NCBI GenBank assembly: GCA_038198775.1
Contig: JBBPZV010000029.1
Span: 1 to 64,000, forward strand
DNA: 64,000 nt
Direction of reading: 5' to 3'
Source: JACCYJ01 sp038198775
Lineage (GTDB): Bacteria > Actinomycetota > Actinomycetes > Propionibacteriales > Nocardioidaceae
This document shows, one piece after another, positions 18,623-27,308 of the stretch (the stretch's first letter is position 1; every line of letters begins with the position of its first letter). The notes under the pieces are model-generated. The model was not told the origin of the DNA, ran no database searches, and worked only from the letters and a program-made list of their open reading frames with translations. The position numbers and the translations under genes are program-made.

Positions 18623-21028
18623 ATGGCGTGGCCGGAGGCCTGGCGCGGTCGGTGGATCTGGGATTCCGCTCCCCCCGAGGCGTACTGGTGGCGGTCGACC
18701 GAGGCGAGGAGCCACACGACGTACCTGCGGCACAGCTTCGAGGTCGCGGCGCCGCCGGCCGCGCTGCCGGCACGGGCCAGCGCTGACTCGCGGTACGTGC
18801 TGTTCCTCAACGGCCGGCTGGTCGGCCGGGGACCGGTCCGCGGGGAGCCCGAGTTCCTGGGCTGGGACGAGTACGATCTCGGCCCGCTGCTGCGGACCGG
18901 GCCCAACGTGCTGGTCGCGCTCTGCCGCTACTACGGCAGCCCCGGACCCTGGTGGGTGCCCGCGGCACCGCTGGGGACCCTCGGGCGCGGGTCGTTCTGC
19001 TTCGAGACCGACGCCTGCGCCGCGGTCGACCTCGTCAGCGACGACAGCTGGCGATCCGCGCCGTCGCCATGGGTCCCGCAGCAGGGAGGCGGGATGCACT
19101 CGGTGCCGCCAGAGGTCGTCGACGGGCGACTCGCGCCGACTGGGCTGCACCACCCGGACCCCGCCGGGGGTGGCTGGAGTGCGGCGGTGGTTGTCTCGGG
19201 TCGTGGCCACGGCACGGTCCTCGACCGGCCGCCGGCGGCGCCGTACTCGACGCCGCTGCGCCGCCCCATCCCACAGCTCACCGCCACGGTGCGGCACCCG
19301 GACCGGATCGCCTCCGGGCGTCCGGCCCGGGCCGAGCTGCTCCCCGACCCGGTCGCGACCTGGGCGTCGCTGACCGACAGCGCCGACGGTGACCGCCGGG
19401 TCGACGTCTGGGACGTGGGGTGCCTGACGTTGGCGCACGTCCGGCTCCGGATCGGCTCCACTGACGCAGTGGCGGCCGGGAGCGCCGTCGACGTCGTCGT
19501 CGGTGAGGACCTGCGCCCCGACGGGCTGCCGGAGTCGCGACCCCGGAACTGGGCCGCCCGCTACCTGGTGACCGGTCGCGGTGAGGAGGAGGTCGGCTTC
19601 TTCGACCCGGTGGGCTTCCGCTACCTCGCGGTCCACGCCCCCCCCGGCCTGGTCGTCGACGTGGCGGTCGAGGAGGCCATCTATCCCCGCCCGTCCGGAG
19701 CGCACTTCGGCTGCGACGACGAGCGCTACACGCGGCTGTGGCACGTGGGCGCCCGGACCGTCGACGTCTGCTCGACCGACGCGTTCCTCGACTGCCCGGG
19801 CCGAGAGCAGCGGGCCTGGGTCGCGGACTCGTACGTGCAGATCCTCGTGTCGTACGTGACCAACCCCGACTGGCGGCTCGTCCGCCACCATCTCGCGCTC
19901 ACCGCCCGCAGCCGGTTCCCGAGCGGCCTGCTCGCCGGTGCCGCCGGCTGCGACTTCGCGCGCATCGGTTTCACGATGCCCGACTACTCGCTGCACTGGA
20001 TCCGCGCGCTGGCGTCCTACTGGCGCTACAGCGGCGACGAGGACTTCGTACGCCACCACCTCCCGGTCGCGGACGCGATCCTGGAACGCTACGAGCGGCA
20101 ACGCGGGTCGAGCGGGCTGCTGGAGAACTTCCCCGGCTGGGTGTTCCTCGACTGGGCCCAGGTGGACCGGGACGTGGTCACCGGCATGCACGACGCCCTC
20201 TACGCGGCCGCGCTCGAGGCGTACGCGGAGCTCCCCGGTGCCCAGGCCGTCGGCGACCTGCTGGCCCGGACGAAGACCGCGTTCGAGGTTCTCTGGGACC
20301 CCGAGCGCCAGGTCTACGTGGACGCGGTGGGCGAGGTTCCGAGCCGGCGGATCAGCCAGCAGACCAATGCCGCCGCGCTCCTCGCCGGCCTGGTCCCCGG
20401 TGACCGGGTCCCCGGCCTGGTGGAGCGGATCATGGACCCCGGCCGGCACGGCCTGGGCCGACTCGTCGTCACCGCCACGCCGGCGTCGTTGTCGGCGCAC
20501 GTCGCCGACCCGCATGCCGATGCCGTGCCGAACTTCCAGTACCGCCCGCCGGCCGACTTCGACGCGGAGGTGGACGTGGTGGCGGCTCAACCGTGGTCGT
20601 GCCGGTTCCTCCACGAGGCGCTCTTTCGCGCCGACCGGCGCGACCTCATCCTCACCAGCCTGCTGCGCTGGCCGATCGTGGCCGGGACCGGGACGTTCCA
20701 GGAGTTCTGGGATGCGGCACCCGGCACGTCCAGCCGCTGCCACGGCTGGTCGGCGAGCCCGACGTACGACCTCACGTCGTACGTGCTGGGCGTGCGACCG
20801 GCCACCCCCGGGTATCGCCGCGCCGTCGTCGACCCCTACCCCGGTCCGCTGCGGCGAATTTCGGGGCGGGTCCCGACCCCGCTGGGCTGGCTGGTGGTCG
20901 ACGTGACCGACGACGCGGTGGATCTGGAGGTTCCGGCCGGCATGACCGTGCGGGCCGGTGGGCAGGATCTGGACGCCGGACGTCATCGGCTGGACCGGTC
21001 GGGAGCGCGACGTGACGCGAGTGCTTGA
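18623..21028 (+). CDS. glycoside hydrolase, GH78 alpha-L-rhamnosidase-like
   Basis: This is an 801-aa protein. The N-terminal beta-sandwich domains include a carbohydrate-binding-like part (YVLFLNGRLVGRGPVRGEPEF). They are followed by an (alpha/alpha)6 barrel, with the family motif near residue 390 as FLDCPGREQRAWVADS, corresponding to the D-x-P-x-R-E-x-x-x-W-x-x-D signature of inverting alpha-L-rhamnosidases, and a C-terminal beta domain. There is no signal peptide, so it acts on imported oligosaccharides or glycosides. The 3' end overlaps the SMP-30-like gene by 17 bases. Exact specificity cannot be read. Confidence 0.85.
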   Translation: MAWPEAWRGRWIWDSAPPEAYWWRSTEARSHTTYLRHSFEVAAPPAALPARASADSRYVLFLNGRLVGRGPVRGEPEFLGWDEYDLGPLLRTGPNVLVALCRYYGSPGPWWVPAAPLGTLGRGSFCFETDACAAVDLVSDDSWRSAPSPWVPQQGGGMHSVPPEVVDGRLAPTGLHHPDPAGGGWSAAVVVSGRGHGTVLDRPPAAPYSTPLRRPIPQLTATVRHPDRIASGRPARAELLPDPVATWASLTDSADGDRRVDVWDVGCLTLAHVRLRIGSTDAVAAGSAVDVVVGEDLRPDGLPESRPRNWAARYLVTGRGEEEVGFFDPVGFRYLAVHAPPGLVVDVAVEEAIYPRPSGAHFGCDDERYTRLWHVGARTVDVCSTDAFLDCPGREQRAWVADSYVQILVSYVTNPDWRLVRHHLALTARSRFPSGLLAGAAGCDFARIGFTMPDYSLHWIRALASYWRYSGDEDFVRHHLPVADAILERYERQRGSSGLLENFPGWVFLDWAQVDRDVVTGMHDALYAAALEAYAELPGAQAVGDLLARTKTAFEVLWDPERQVYVDAVGEVPSRRISQQTNAAALLAGLVPGDRVPGLVERIMDPGRHGLGRLVVTATPASLSAHVADPHADAVPNFQYRPPADFDAEVDVVAAQPWSCRFLHEALFRADRRDLILTSLLRWPIVAGTGTFQEFWDAAPGTSSRCHGWSASPTYDLTSYVLGVRPATPGYRRAVVDPYPGPLRRISGRVPTPLGWLVVDVTDDAVDLEVPAGMTVRAGGQDLDAGRHRLDRSGARRDASA

Positions 21029-21905
21029 ACGCTCCTCGGTCGACGTGGTGCTCGACGGCCGGGCCGAGGTCGCCGAGAGCCCGGTCTGGGACGCAGACCG
21101 AAGGGTGCTGGTTTGGGTGGACATCCCGCGCGGGCTCGTCCACCGCCTCGACCCCGCCACCGGCCGGGACGTGTCCGTCGCGCTCGGGCAGCCGGTCGGG
21201 GCGGTCGCGCTGCGCGCGGGCGGCGGGCTGGTCCTGGCGACGCGCGACGGTTTCGCGCTCCTCGACGCCGCGGAGGACGAGGTCCGCAGCGAGATCCCGG
21301 TGGAGCGCGACCGGCCGGCGAACCGAATGAACGACGGCAAGTGTGACGCCGCGGGCCGATTCTGGGCCGGAACGATGGCCCTGGACGAGTCCGCAGGCGC
21401 TGGCACCCTGTACCGCATGGGCACCGATCGGCGCGTCGACGTGGTGCTCGCGAACGTGACGATGTCCAACGGGCTCGACTGGTCCCCGGACGCCCGGACG
21501 TTCTACTTCGTCGACACCAGCACCGGTGGCGTCGACGCGTTCGACCACGACGCCGCGACCGGCGCGCTGACCAACCGCCGCCGACTCGTGGACGTCGACC
21601 CCGGCGACGGTCTGCCGGACGGCCTCACCGTCGACGCGGAGGGCTTCTTGTGGCTTGCGCTGTGGGGCGGCGCCGTCGTCCGCCGCTACTCGCCGGTCGC
21701 GGAGCTGGACACGGTCGTCGAGCTGCCCGTGTCGCAGGTGACCAGCTGCGCGTTCGGCGGGCCGGACCTGGACGAGCTCTACGTGACCTCCGCCGCCGAG
21801 GGGCTGGGCAGCGGGGAGGCGCGGCGCCGCGAGCCACACGCCGGCGCCATCTTGCGGATCCGTCCCGGCGTTCCGGGCCGGTTGCCGGGGGTGTTCGCCG
21901 GATGA
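21012..21905 (+). CDS. SMP-30/gluconolactonase-like family protein
   Basis: This is a six-bladed beta-propeller lactonase-type protein (297 aa). The family metal ligands and signature sequences are visible: AESPVWD near the start, NRMNDGKCDAAGRFWAGTM in the middle and SNGLDWSPDARTFYFVDT. The enzyme hydrolyses sugar lactones such as rhamnono- or gluconolactone. The GTG at 21012 was chosen because homologues begin shortly before VVLDGRAEVAESP; it overlaps the GH78 end. Its stop overlaps the next gene (ATGA). Together with the rhamnosidase-like gene and the upstream dehydratase and SDR operon, it suggests non-phosphorylative deoxysugar use. Confidence 0.88.
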   Translation: MTRVLERSSVDVVLDGRAEVAESPVWDADRRVLVWVDIPRGLVHRLDPATGRDVSVALGQPVGAVALRAGGGLVLATRDGFALLDAAEDEVRSEIPVERDRPANRMNDGKCDAAGRFWAGTMALDESAGAGTLYRMGTDRRVDVVLANVTMSNGLDWSPDARTFYFVDTSTGGVDAFDHDAATGALTNRRRLVDVDPGDGLPDGLTVDAEGFLWLALWGGAVVRRYSPVAELDTVVELPVSQVTSCAFGGPDLDELYVTSAAEGLGSGEARRREPHAGAILRIRPGVPGRLPGVFAG

Positions 21906-22933
21906 GCGAACCCCTGGTCGAGGTCGACCGCGGTGGTCTGGTCGAGGCGTTGCACCGCGGGCACGTCGCCGTGGTGGACGCGGCCGGGACCGTCCTCGCC
22001 GGCGTCGGGGACCCGGATGCGGTGGCGTACTGGCGCTCGGCCGCCAAGCCCTTCCAGGCGATCCCGACGGTGGCCGGCGGCGCCGTGGCGCGGTGGGGGC
22101 TCGGGCCGGAGGACGTCGCGCTGATGGCGGGGTCCCACAGCGGCGAACCGGTCCACGTCGAGCGCGCCGCTGCGCTGCTGGCGCGCCTCGGGTGCCGGCC
22201 CTCGGACCTGCGCTGCGGGGTCCACCCGCCGCTGGACGCGGACCGGGCCGCGGCGCTGCTGCGGGCCGGTGAGCACCCGAGCGTGCTGCACAACAACTGC
22301 TCCGGCAGCCACGCCGGCATGCTCGCGCTCGCCCTCCAGCTCGGGGCCGATCTCGACGGGTACGCGGCGCCGGACCATCCCGTGCAGCGACAGATCCTGG
22401 CCGGCCTCGCCGGATTTACCGGGCTCCATGCTGCCGAGATCGTGCTCGGCGTCGACGGCTGCGGGGTCCCGTGCTACGGCATCAGCGTCTCGAGCATGGC
22501 GCTCGCGTACGCCCGGCTCATGCGGCCCGACGGGATCGGCGAGCCGGCCGCCACGGCGGCCCGCACCGTCCGCGACGCAATGCTCGGGCACCCGTACCTG
22601 GTCGGTGGTCGGGGCCGGTTCGACACCGACCTGATGACCGTCGGCCGCGGCCGGCTGCTGGCGAAGGGTGGTGCCGGCGGGGTCCAGTGCGTCGGTCTCG
22701 CCGCTGGGGTCGGCGTCGCGATCAAGGTGGAGGACGGCACGTCGGGCCCGTCGCCCGGGCGGCCCGGGTCGGTGAGCGCCATCGAGACGCTGCGAGCGCT
22801 GGGAGCCATCGACGACGCCCAGGCCACCGCCCTCGGCGAGCACGCGGCGCCGCGGCTTCGCACGCTGTCCGGCCGCGTCATCGGGGGCGTCCGGCCGGTG
22901 TTCACCCTCGATGCGGCGCAGGTGACGACGTGA
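21902..22933 (+). CDS. asparaginase (AnsA/PF06089-like family)
   Basis: This is a 343-aa protein of the bacterial L-asparaginase II-like family (not the classical EcAII fold). Family motifs are seen as AAKPFQAIP, MAGSHSGEPVHVERA, LHNNCSGSHAGMLALAL and DGCGVPCYGISVS. The likely reaction is deamidation of asparagine or an N-substituted amide. It is coupled to both neighbours (ATGA upstream, GTGA downstream), so it is made with the lactonase-like and S9 peptidase proteins. That hints at use of a glycosylated amide or glycopeptide, which is inference. Confidence 0.87.
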   Translation: MSEPLVEVDRGGLVEALHRGHVAVVDAAGTVLAGVGDPDAVAYWRSAAKPFQAIPTVAGGAVARWGLGPEDVALMAGSHSGEPVHVERAAALLARLGCRPSDLRCGVHPPLDADRAAALLRAGEHPSVLHNNCSGSHAGMLALALQLGADLDGYAAPDHPVQRQILAGLAGFTGLHAAEIVLGVDGCGVPCYGISVSSMALAYARLMRPDGIGEPAATAARTVRDAMLGHPYLVGGRGRFDTDLMTVGRGRLLAKGGAGGVQCVGLAAGVGVAIKVEDGTSGPSPGRPGSVSAIETLRALGAIDDAQATALGEHAAPRLRTLSGRVIGGVRPVFTLDAAQVTT

Positions 22934-24837
22934 CCGGACCGCTGAGCCCCCAGGTGCTCGGGTACGAGATCCCCGCCCCAGGAGAGCCGGACATCTCGCC
23001 CGACAGCGACCGCCTCGTCTACACCCTGCGCAGCATCGACGCCGGCACCGGGGACCGACGCTCGCAGCTGTGGTTGTGCGACGCCGACGGTGACGACGCC
23101 CGGCGGTTGGCGGGGCGCGGCGGACGGGGGGGGCGGTGGTCGCCGGACGGGACCGAGGTCGCGTTCTGCGGGCCGGTCGACGGGGGTCACGGGCTGTGGG
23201 TCGTCGGCGCCGAGCCGGACGCAGCGCCGCGGGAGGTCACGCGCCACGACACCGAGATCGACGAGCTCGGCTGGTCACCGGACGGGCGAGCGGTCGCCTA
23301 CACCTGCGAGGAGGATCCCGACGGGGCGGCTCACCTCGCCGGCACCGCGCCACCGGTGCGAGTGACCCGGCGGATCGACTACAAGGAGGACGGCCGCGGC
23401 TTCCTCGGCGACCGCCGCTCCCACGTGTTCGTCGTGGACGTCGCGAGCGGTGACCGCCGCAGGCTGACCGCGGAGCCGTTCGACCACGACGCGCCGCAGT
23501 GGGCTCCGGACGGTCGCCGGCTCGCGGTGCGGGTGACCCGCGGCGACCGCGGCGGGGCCTCGCTGGTGCTGCTCGACGTCGAGGCCGCCGCCTCGGACCC
23601 GATCACGTCGGGAAGCGGCCGGATCGGCCACTGGGCGTGGTCGCCCGCAGGTGACCGCCTCGTCTTCACCGCCGACCCCGAGCACAGCTTCTCGCTCGAC
23701 TTCTTCAGCTACGAGCTCGCGACCCGGACGACCCGGCGCCTCACCGACGACCTCGGCGCCGACCTCGAGTCGCACCCGGTCTGGGTCGACGACCGCAGTT
23801 TGCTGTTCTCGGCGCTGCGAGGTGGGGCGAGCGGCATCGAGGTGCTCGACACCACCACCGGTGCCGTCCAGGTGCTGGCGCGGTGGCCGGCGTGGTGCAG
23901 CGGCCTGCGCGCGGACCGCGCCCGGCGGCGGATCGTGCAGGTCCAGACCACGATGTCCGAGCCGCCGCAGCTCGCCGTCTTCGACCGAGACACCGGACGC
24001 ACGCACGTGGTGACCGAGCACGGTGCGGCGGTCCTGGACGCGCACCCGCCCGCCACCTGGGAGCGGCTCGAGGTCCGCAACGGCGACGTCTCGATCGAGG
24101 CCTGGCTGCTCAGGCCACCCGACTTCGACCCGGAACGGCGCTACCCGTTGGTTCTCGACGTGCACGGCGGCCCGACCGCGTGCCACGGACACCGGTTCCT
24201 GGCCCACCAGCAGTGCCTGGCCACGAACGGCTTCCTCGTGCTGGCCCCGAACCCGCGCGGGTCCAGCTCGTACGGGGGCGACTTCGCCCGGATGGTGGTC
24301 CGGGACTGGGGATACGGCGACTACTCAGACCTGCTCGCGGTCCTCGACGCGGTGGTCACGCGGCCCTACGTCGACGCCGCACGCACCGGCATCTTCGGGA
24401 TCAGCTACGGCGGCTACCTGACGGCGTGGGCGATCTCGCAGACCGACCGCTTCGCCGCGGCCGTGTGCGGAGAGCCGATCTTCGACATCGCGTCCTACTA
24501 CGGCACCAGCGACGTGGGCTTCAACGGCATGGAACGGCACGCCGGTGGCCCGCCGCACTCGGACCCGCAGTGGTACGCCGCACACTCCCCCGCGAGCTTC
24601 GCCCACCGGACGAGGACGCCGACGCTGATCTTCCACGGTGAGGCGGACCACCGCTGTCCGATCGGGCAGAGCGAGCAGATGTTCGTCGCGCTGCAACGCG
24701 CCGGGTGCGAGTCCGAGTACGTCCGCTATCCCGGCGGGTCGCACATGTTCTTCGTGACGGGTCCGCCGGAGCACCGCACCGACTTCCTCACCCGGGTGCT
24801 GGGCTGGTTCTCCGAGCACCTCGGCGGACCGGAGTAG
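22930..24837 (+). CDS. S9 family peptidase (acylaminoacyl-/prolyl-oligopeptidase type)
   Basis: This is a 635-aa cytoplasmic serine peptidase. The N-terminal WD40-like beta-propeller (repeats such as LGWSPDGRAVAYT, APQWAPDGRRLAV) covers about residues 1-380. The C-terminal alpha/beta-hydrolase domain has the nucleophile in GISYGGYL (about residue 490), the acid in HGEADHRCP (about 572) and the His in GGSHMFF (about 603). The GTG start overlaps the asparaginase stop (GTGA). It cleaves short peptides. It is the last gene of the operon and ends 3 bases before the convergent DinB gene. Confidence 0.92.
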   Translation: MTGPLSPQVLGYEIPAPGEPDISPDSDRLVYTLRSIDAGTGDRRSQLWLCDADGDDARRLAGRGGRGGRWSPDGTEVAFCGPVDGGHGLWVVGAEPDAAPREVTRHDTEIDELGWSPDGRAVAYTCEEDPDGAAHLAGTAPPVRVTRRIDYKEDGRGFLGDRRSHVFVVDVASGDRRRLTAEPFDHDAPQWAPDGRRLAVRVTRGDRGGASLVLLDVEAAASDPITSGSGRIGHWAWSPAGDRLVFTADPEHSFSLDFFSYELATRTTRRLTDDLGADLESHPVWVDDRSLLFSALRGGASGIEVLDTTTGAVQVLARWPAWCSGLRADRARRRIVQVQTTMSEPPQLAVFDRDTGRTHVVTEHGAAVLDAHPPATWERLEVRNGDVSIEAWLLRPPDFDPERRYPLVLDVHGGPTACHGHRFLAHQQCLATNGFLVLAPNPRGSSSYGGDFARMVVRDWGYGDYSDLLAVLDAVVTRPYVDAARTGIFGISYGGYLTAWAISQTDRFAAAVCGEPIFDIASYYGTSDVGFNGMERHAGGPPHSDPQWYAAHSPASFAHRTRTPTLIFHGEADHRCPIGQSEQMFVALQRAGCESEYVRYPGGSHMFFVTGPPEHRTDFLTRVLGWFSEHLGGPE

Positions 24838-24840
24838 CCG

Positions 24841-25326
24841 TCAGGTCGACGCGTCCCGTCCCGCCGGCGTCTGGTTCGCCAGCTGGTCGAGGTGGGCGCG
24901 CTTGTGGCCCAGCACGTAGCGGTCCAGGAACGCGGGCAGCGGCTCGGCCCCGTACTTGCGGTTGTGCATCGGGGCGGACAAGTGCGCCTCGCGGAGCCCG
25001 CCCAGCGCGTCGTCGAGGTCGGCGAAGGCCGTGGCCATGTCGGCCACCAGCTCGGCGCGGTCCTTGCGCGTCGCCGCGGCCACCGCCGCGAGCCGGTCCT
25101 CGTGCTCGACCGTCCGGCCGACCGGAGCCTGCGGGTCCGCGAGCCAGCGGCGCAGATCGCCGGCGAAGAAGTGCGGGAACTCCCCCAGGTGGGCGAGAAC
25201 CTGCGCCGCCGACCACGCTTCCTCGCCGTCGCGCTCGGGCAGTCGGGCCGGGTCGAGGAGCCGGGCCAGCCCCAGCAGCCGGCGGTCCAGCTCCGCGTTG
25301 TCCTCGCGCACCTGGTCGGCGGTCAC
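24841..25326 (-). CDS. DinB-fold protein, possible thiol-dependent isomerase
   Basis: This is a 161-aa four-helix DinB/MDMPI-like protein. The metal-binding histidines are likely in LAHLGEF and in the C-terminal HKRAHLDQL. In actinobacteria DinB-fold proteins include mycothiol-dependent maleylpyruvate isomerase, the step between gentisate dioxygenase and fumarylpyruvate hydrolase. Both of those functions have candidate genes immediately upstream on the same strand, so this role is plausible but inferred. The GTG start overlaps the FAH-family stop (GTGA); the longer ORF start lies inside the neighbour. Confidence 0.78.
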   Translation of the reverse strand: MTADQVREDNAELDRRLLGLARLLDPARLPERDGEEAWSAAQVLAHLGEFPHFFAGDLRRWLADPQAPVGRTVEHEDRLAAVAAATRKDRAELVADMATAFADLDDALGGLREAHLSAPMHNRKYGAEPLPAFLDRYVLGHKRAHLDQLANQTPAGRDAST

Positions 25327-26177
25327 CCGAGCCGCTCCGCGGTGCACCGGTTCACGCAGGCTCCGATCCCCTCCCCCTCCACCACCACCGTCTGCCCGGG
25401 GCGCAGGAACACCGGCGGGGTCGCCGCCGAACCCACCCCACCCGGGGTTCCGGTCGCGATGACGTCGCCGGGGTTGAGCGTGGTGAACGTCGACACGTAC
25501 GAGACGATCTCGGCGGGGGAGAAGAGCAGGTCACGGGTGCGGGCGTCCTGCTTGAGCTCGCCGTCCACCCGGCAGGTGACCCGGACGTCGACGCGACCGT
25601 CGATGTGCGGCAGCTCGTCGGCGGTGACGAGAACCGGACCCAGCGGCGTGCTCTGCTCGAACATCTTGCCCTGCAGCCATTGGGTGGTGCGCCACTGCCA
25701 GTCCCGCATCGACACGTCGTTGAGCATCGTGTAGCCGGCGATCGAGGCCGCGGCCTGCTCGACGTCCGCGCGCCGGGTCCGGGCGCCGACGACGATGGCG
25801 AGCTCGGCCTCCCAGTCGGGTTGCTCGGCGACGGACGGCAGGACCAGGTCGTCGCGGGGACCCAGCAGGGTCTGGGCGTCCTTGCCGAACAGCGTGGGAT
25901 GCGACGGTAGGTCCCGCCCCAGCTCGGTGATGTGGGAGCGGTAGTTCAGTCCCAGGCACAAGATCTTGCTGGGCGACGGCACCAGCGGTGCCAGCTCCGC
26001 CCCGCCCAGTGTCCCCGCGGGCTCGCCGTCAGTTGCCGCGGCGATGGACCAGTTCGCGTCCTCCAGCAGTGCCCGGACGTCGCGGAACGCCAGCAGCTGC
26101 ACCGCGGCGTCGGCGTCGGTTCCGTCCACCCGGGCGGCTCGCAGTCCGCCCGCCGTGCGTACGGTCGCGAGCCTCAT
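25323..26177 (-). CDS. fumarylacetoacetate hydrolase-family protein (likely fumarylpyruvate hydrolase-type)
   Basis: This is a 284-aa FAH-superfamily enzyme. The core motifs KILCLGLNYRSH, FGKDAQTLLGP and the metal-ligand Glu residues in WEAELAIVVG are present, followed by MLNDVSMRDWQ and the C-terminal GDVIATGTPGGVG. The family hydrolyses C-C bonds of acylpyruvates. It sits between the gentisate-dioxygenase-like gene (ATGA overlap) and the DinB gene (GTGA overlap), so fumarylpyruvate or maleylpyruvate is the likely substrate. Confidence 0.9.
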   Translation of the reverse strand: MRLATVRTAGGLRAARVDGTDADAAVQLLAFRDVRALLEDANWSIAAATDGEPAGTLGGAELAPLVPSPSKILCLGLNYRSHITELGRDLPSHPTLFGKDAQTLLGPRDDLVLPSVAEQPDWEAELAIVVGARTRRADVEQAAASIAGYTMLNDVSMRDWQWRTTQWLQGKMFEQSTPLGPVLVTADELPHIDGRVDVRVTCRVDGELKQDARTRDLLFSPAEIVSYVSTFTTLNPGDVIATGTPGGVGSAATPPVFLRPGQTVVVEGEGIGACVNRCTAERLG

Positions 26178-27232
26178 CCGCTGGTCTGCTCGCGGCGCAG
26201 CCCGAGCATCTCGATGACCGGGGCGTCGGAGATCGAGAACAGGTCCGACGGCTCGCTCGCCTCGTGCTCGACCGAGGTCCACGACGGCACCACGAACATG
26301 TCCCCGGCCGACCAGGTGAACGGCTGGCCGCCCACGGTCGAGGTGCCCGCGCCCCGGAAGGCGACGAAGACCGAGCTGCCCACCACCCGGGTGGTGGGGG
26401 TCGGCCCGCTGGGGAACAGCCGGTGCATCTGGAGGCGCAGGGTGGGCATGGCGTCGCCGCCGCTGGTCGGGTCGATGAAGCGCAGCGAAACGTGGCGACC
26501 GCCCTCCAGCTCCAACAGGTCGCTGAGGGCGCGGTCGGTGTCGCCCCAGCGGTACGCCAAGAGTGGAGAGCGCGGCCGGGGCTCAGTGCCGTCCGGCAGC
26601 AGCCCGGCACCGGAGGCGTACCGGCGCTCGGACCGGCTGCGCGGGTCCACCGCGCGGTTGGCCATCTCGTCCGGCCCGTCCTCGTAGAACACCGCGTCCA
26701 GGGCCCGGACCATGGGGATGTCGAGCCCGTCGAACCAGATCATCGGCGTCGAGCCCGGGTTGTGGTGCTCGTGCCAGGTCCAGCTCGGGGTGAGGACCAG
26801 GTCGCCCGGTCCCATGGCGACCGCGTCGCCGTCGACCAGCGTCCACACTCCCTCGCCCTCGAGCACGAAGCGGACCGCGCCCGGGGTGTGGCGGTGAGCC
26901 GGCGCCACCTCAGCCGGCCCCAGGTACTGCACGGCACCCCACAGCGTGCTGGTCGCCCACGGCGCGCCCCCCAGCCCCGGGTTGCACAGGGCGAGCACCC
27001 GCCGGTCACCCCCGCGGTCGAGCGGGATCAGCTCCCCCGAGCGCTCGGCCAGCGAGCGCAGGTGCTTGAACCGCCACAGGTGCGGGACGGTCGCCAGCGG
27101 CGGGGCACCGGGCATCAGTCCCTCTTGGCGCCACAGGGGTTGCAGGTCGGCAAGCGCCACGTCGCGGTAGAAGTCGTCGAGCACCGGTGCCTGCGGCGCA
27201 TCGGGCTCCGCGGAGAACCGCCTGGTCGGCAT
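26174..27232 (-). CDS. gentisate 1,2-dioxygenase-like bicupin
   Basis: This is a ring-cleaving Fe(II) dioxygenase of the cupin superfamily (352 aa). The first cupin holds the iron site HRHTPGAVRFVLEGEG followed by MGPGDLVLTPSWTWHEHHN, very close to known gentisate dioxygenases; the second cupin (GGQPFTWSAGDMFVVPSW) is degenerate in metal ligands, as is usual. The product would be maleylpyruvate. The ATG at 27232 was chosen since upstream codons fall in the regulatory gap. It is co-transcribed with the FAH-family and DinB genes, downstream of a 10-base inverted repeat. Confidence 0.92.
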   Translation of the reverse strand: MPTRRFSAEPDAPQAPVLDDFYRDVALADLQPLWRQEGLMPGAPPLATVPHLWRFKHLRSLAERSGELIPLDRGGDRRVLALCNPGLGGAPWATSTLWGAVQYLGPAEVAPAHRHTPGAVRFVLEGEGVWTLVDGDAVAMGPGDLVLTPSWTWHEHHNPGSTPMIWFDGLDIPMVRALDAVFYEDGPDEMANRAVDPRSRSERRYASGAGLLPDGTEPRPRSPLLAYRWGDTDRALSDLLELEGGRHVSLRFIDPTSGGDAMPTLRLQMHRLFPSGPTPTTRVVGSSVFVAFRGAGTSTVGGQPFTWSAGDMFVVPSWTSVEHEASEPSDLFSISDAPVIEMLGLRREQTSG

Positions 27233-27262
27233 CGCGTCATCCCTACGAGTCGGAGCGGGTCG

Positions 27263-27297
27263 TTCCGCAGAGTACGCCTGCAATCTGCTCTGCGGAA
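27263..27297. promoter_or_regulatory. perfect 10-base inverted repeat upstream of the gentisate dioxygenase gene
   Basis: TTCCGCAGAG (27263-27272) and CTCTGCGGAA (27288-27297) are separated by 15 bases in the only gap of the operon (cyclase end 27309, dioxygenase start 27232). No T-tract follows on the minus strand, so a regulator site is preferred over a terminator; a role as mRNA hairpin is possible. Confidence 0.55.
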
Positions 27298-27308
27298 GAT
27301 TCGCGATC

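Noticed and set aside
18233..21469. A 1078-codon minus-strand open frame across the rhamnosidase-like and SMP-30-like genes
   Set aside because: Its translation is low-complexity Arg/Pro/Gly sequence without domains, and it lies opposite well-conserved plus-strand genes; long shadow frames are expected at this GC content.
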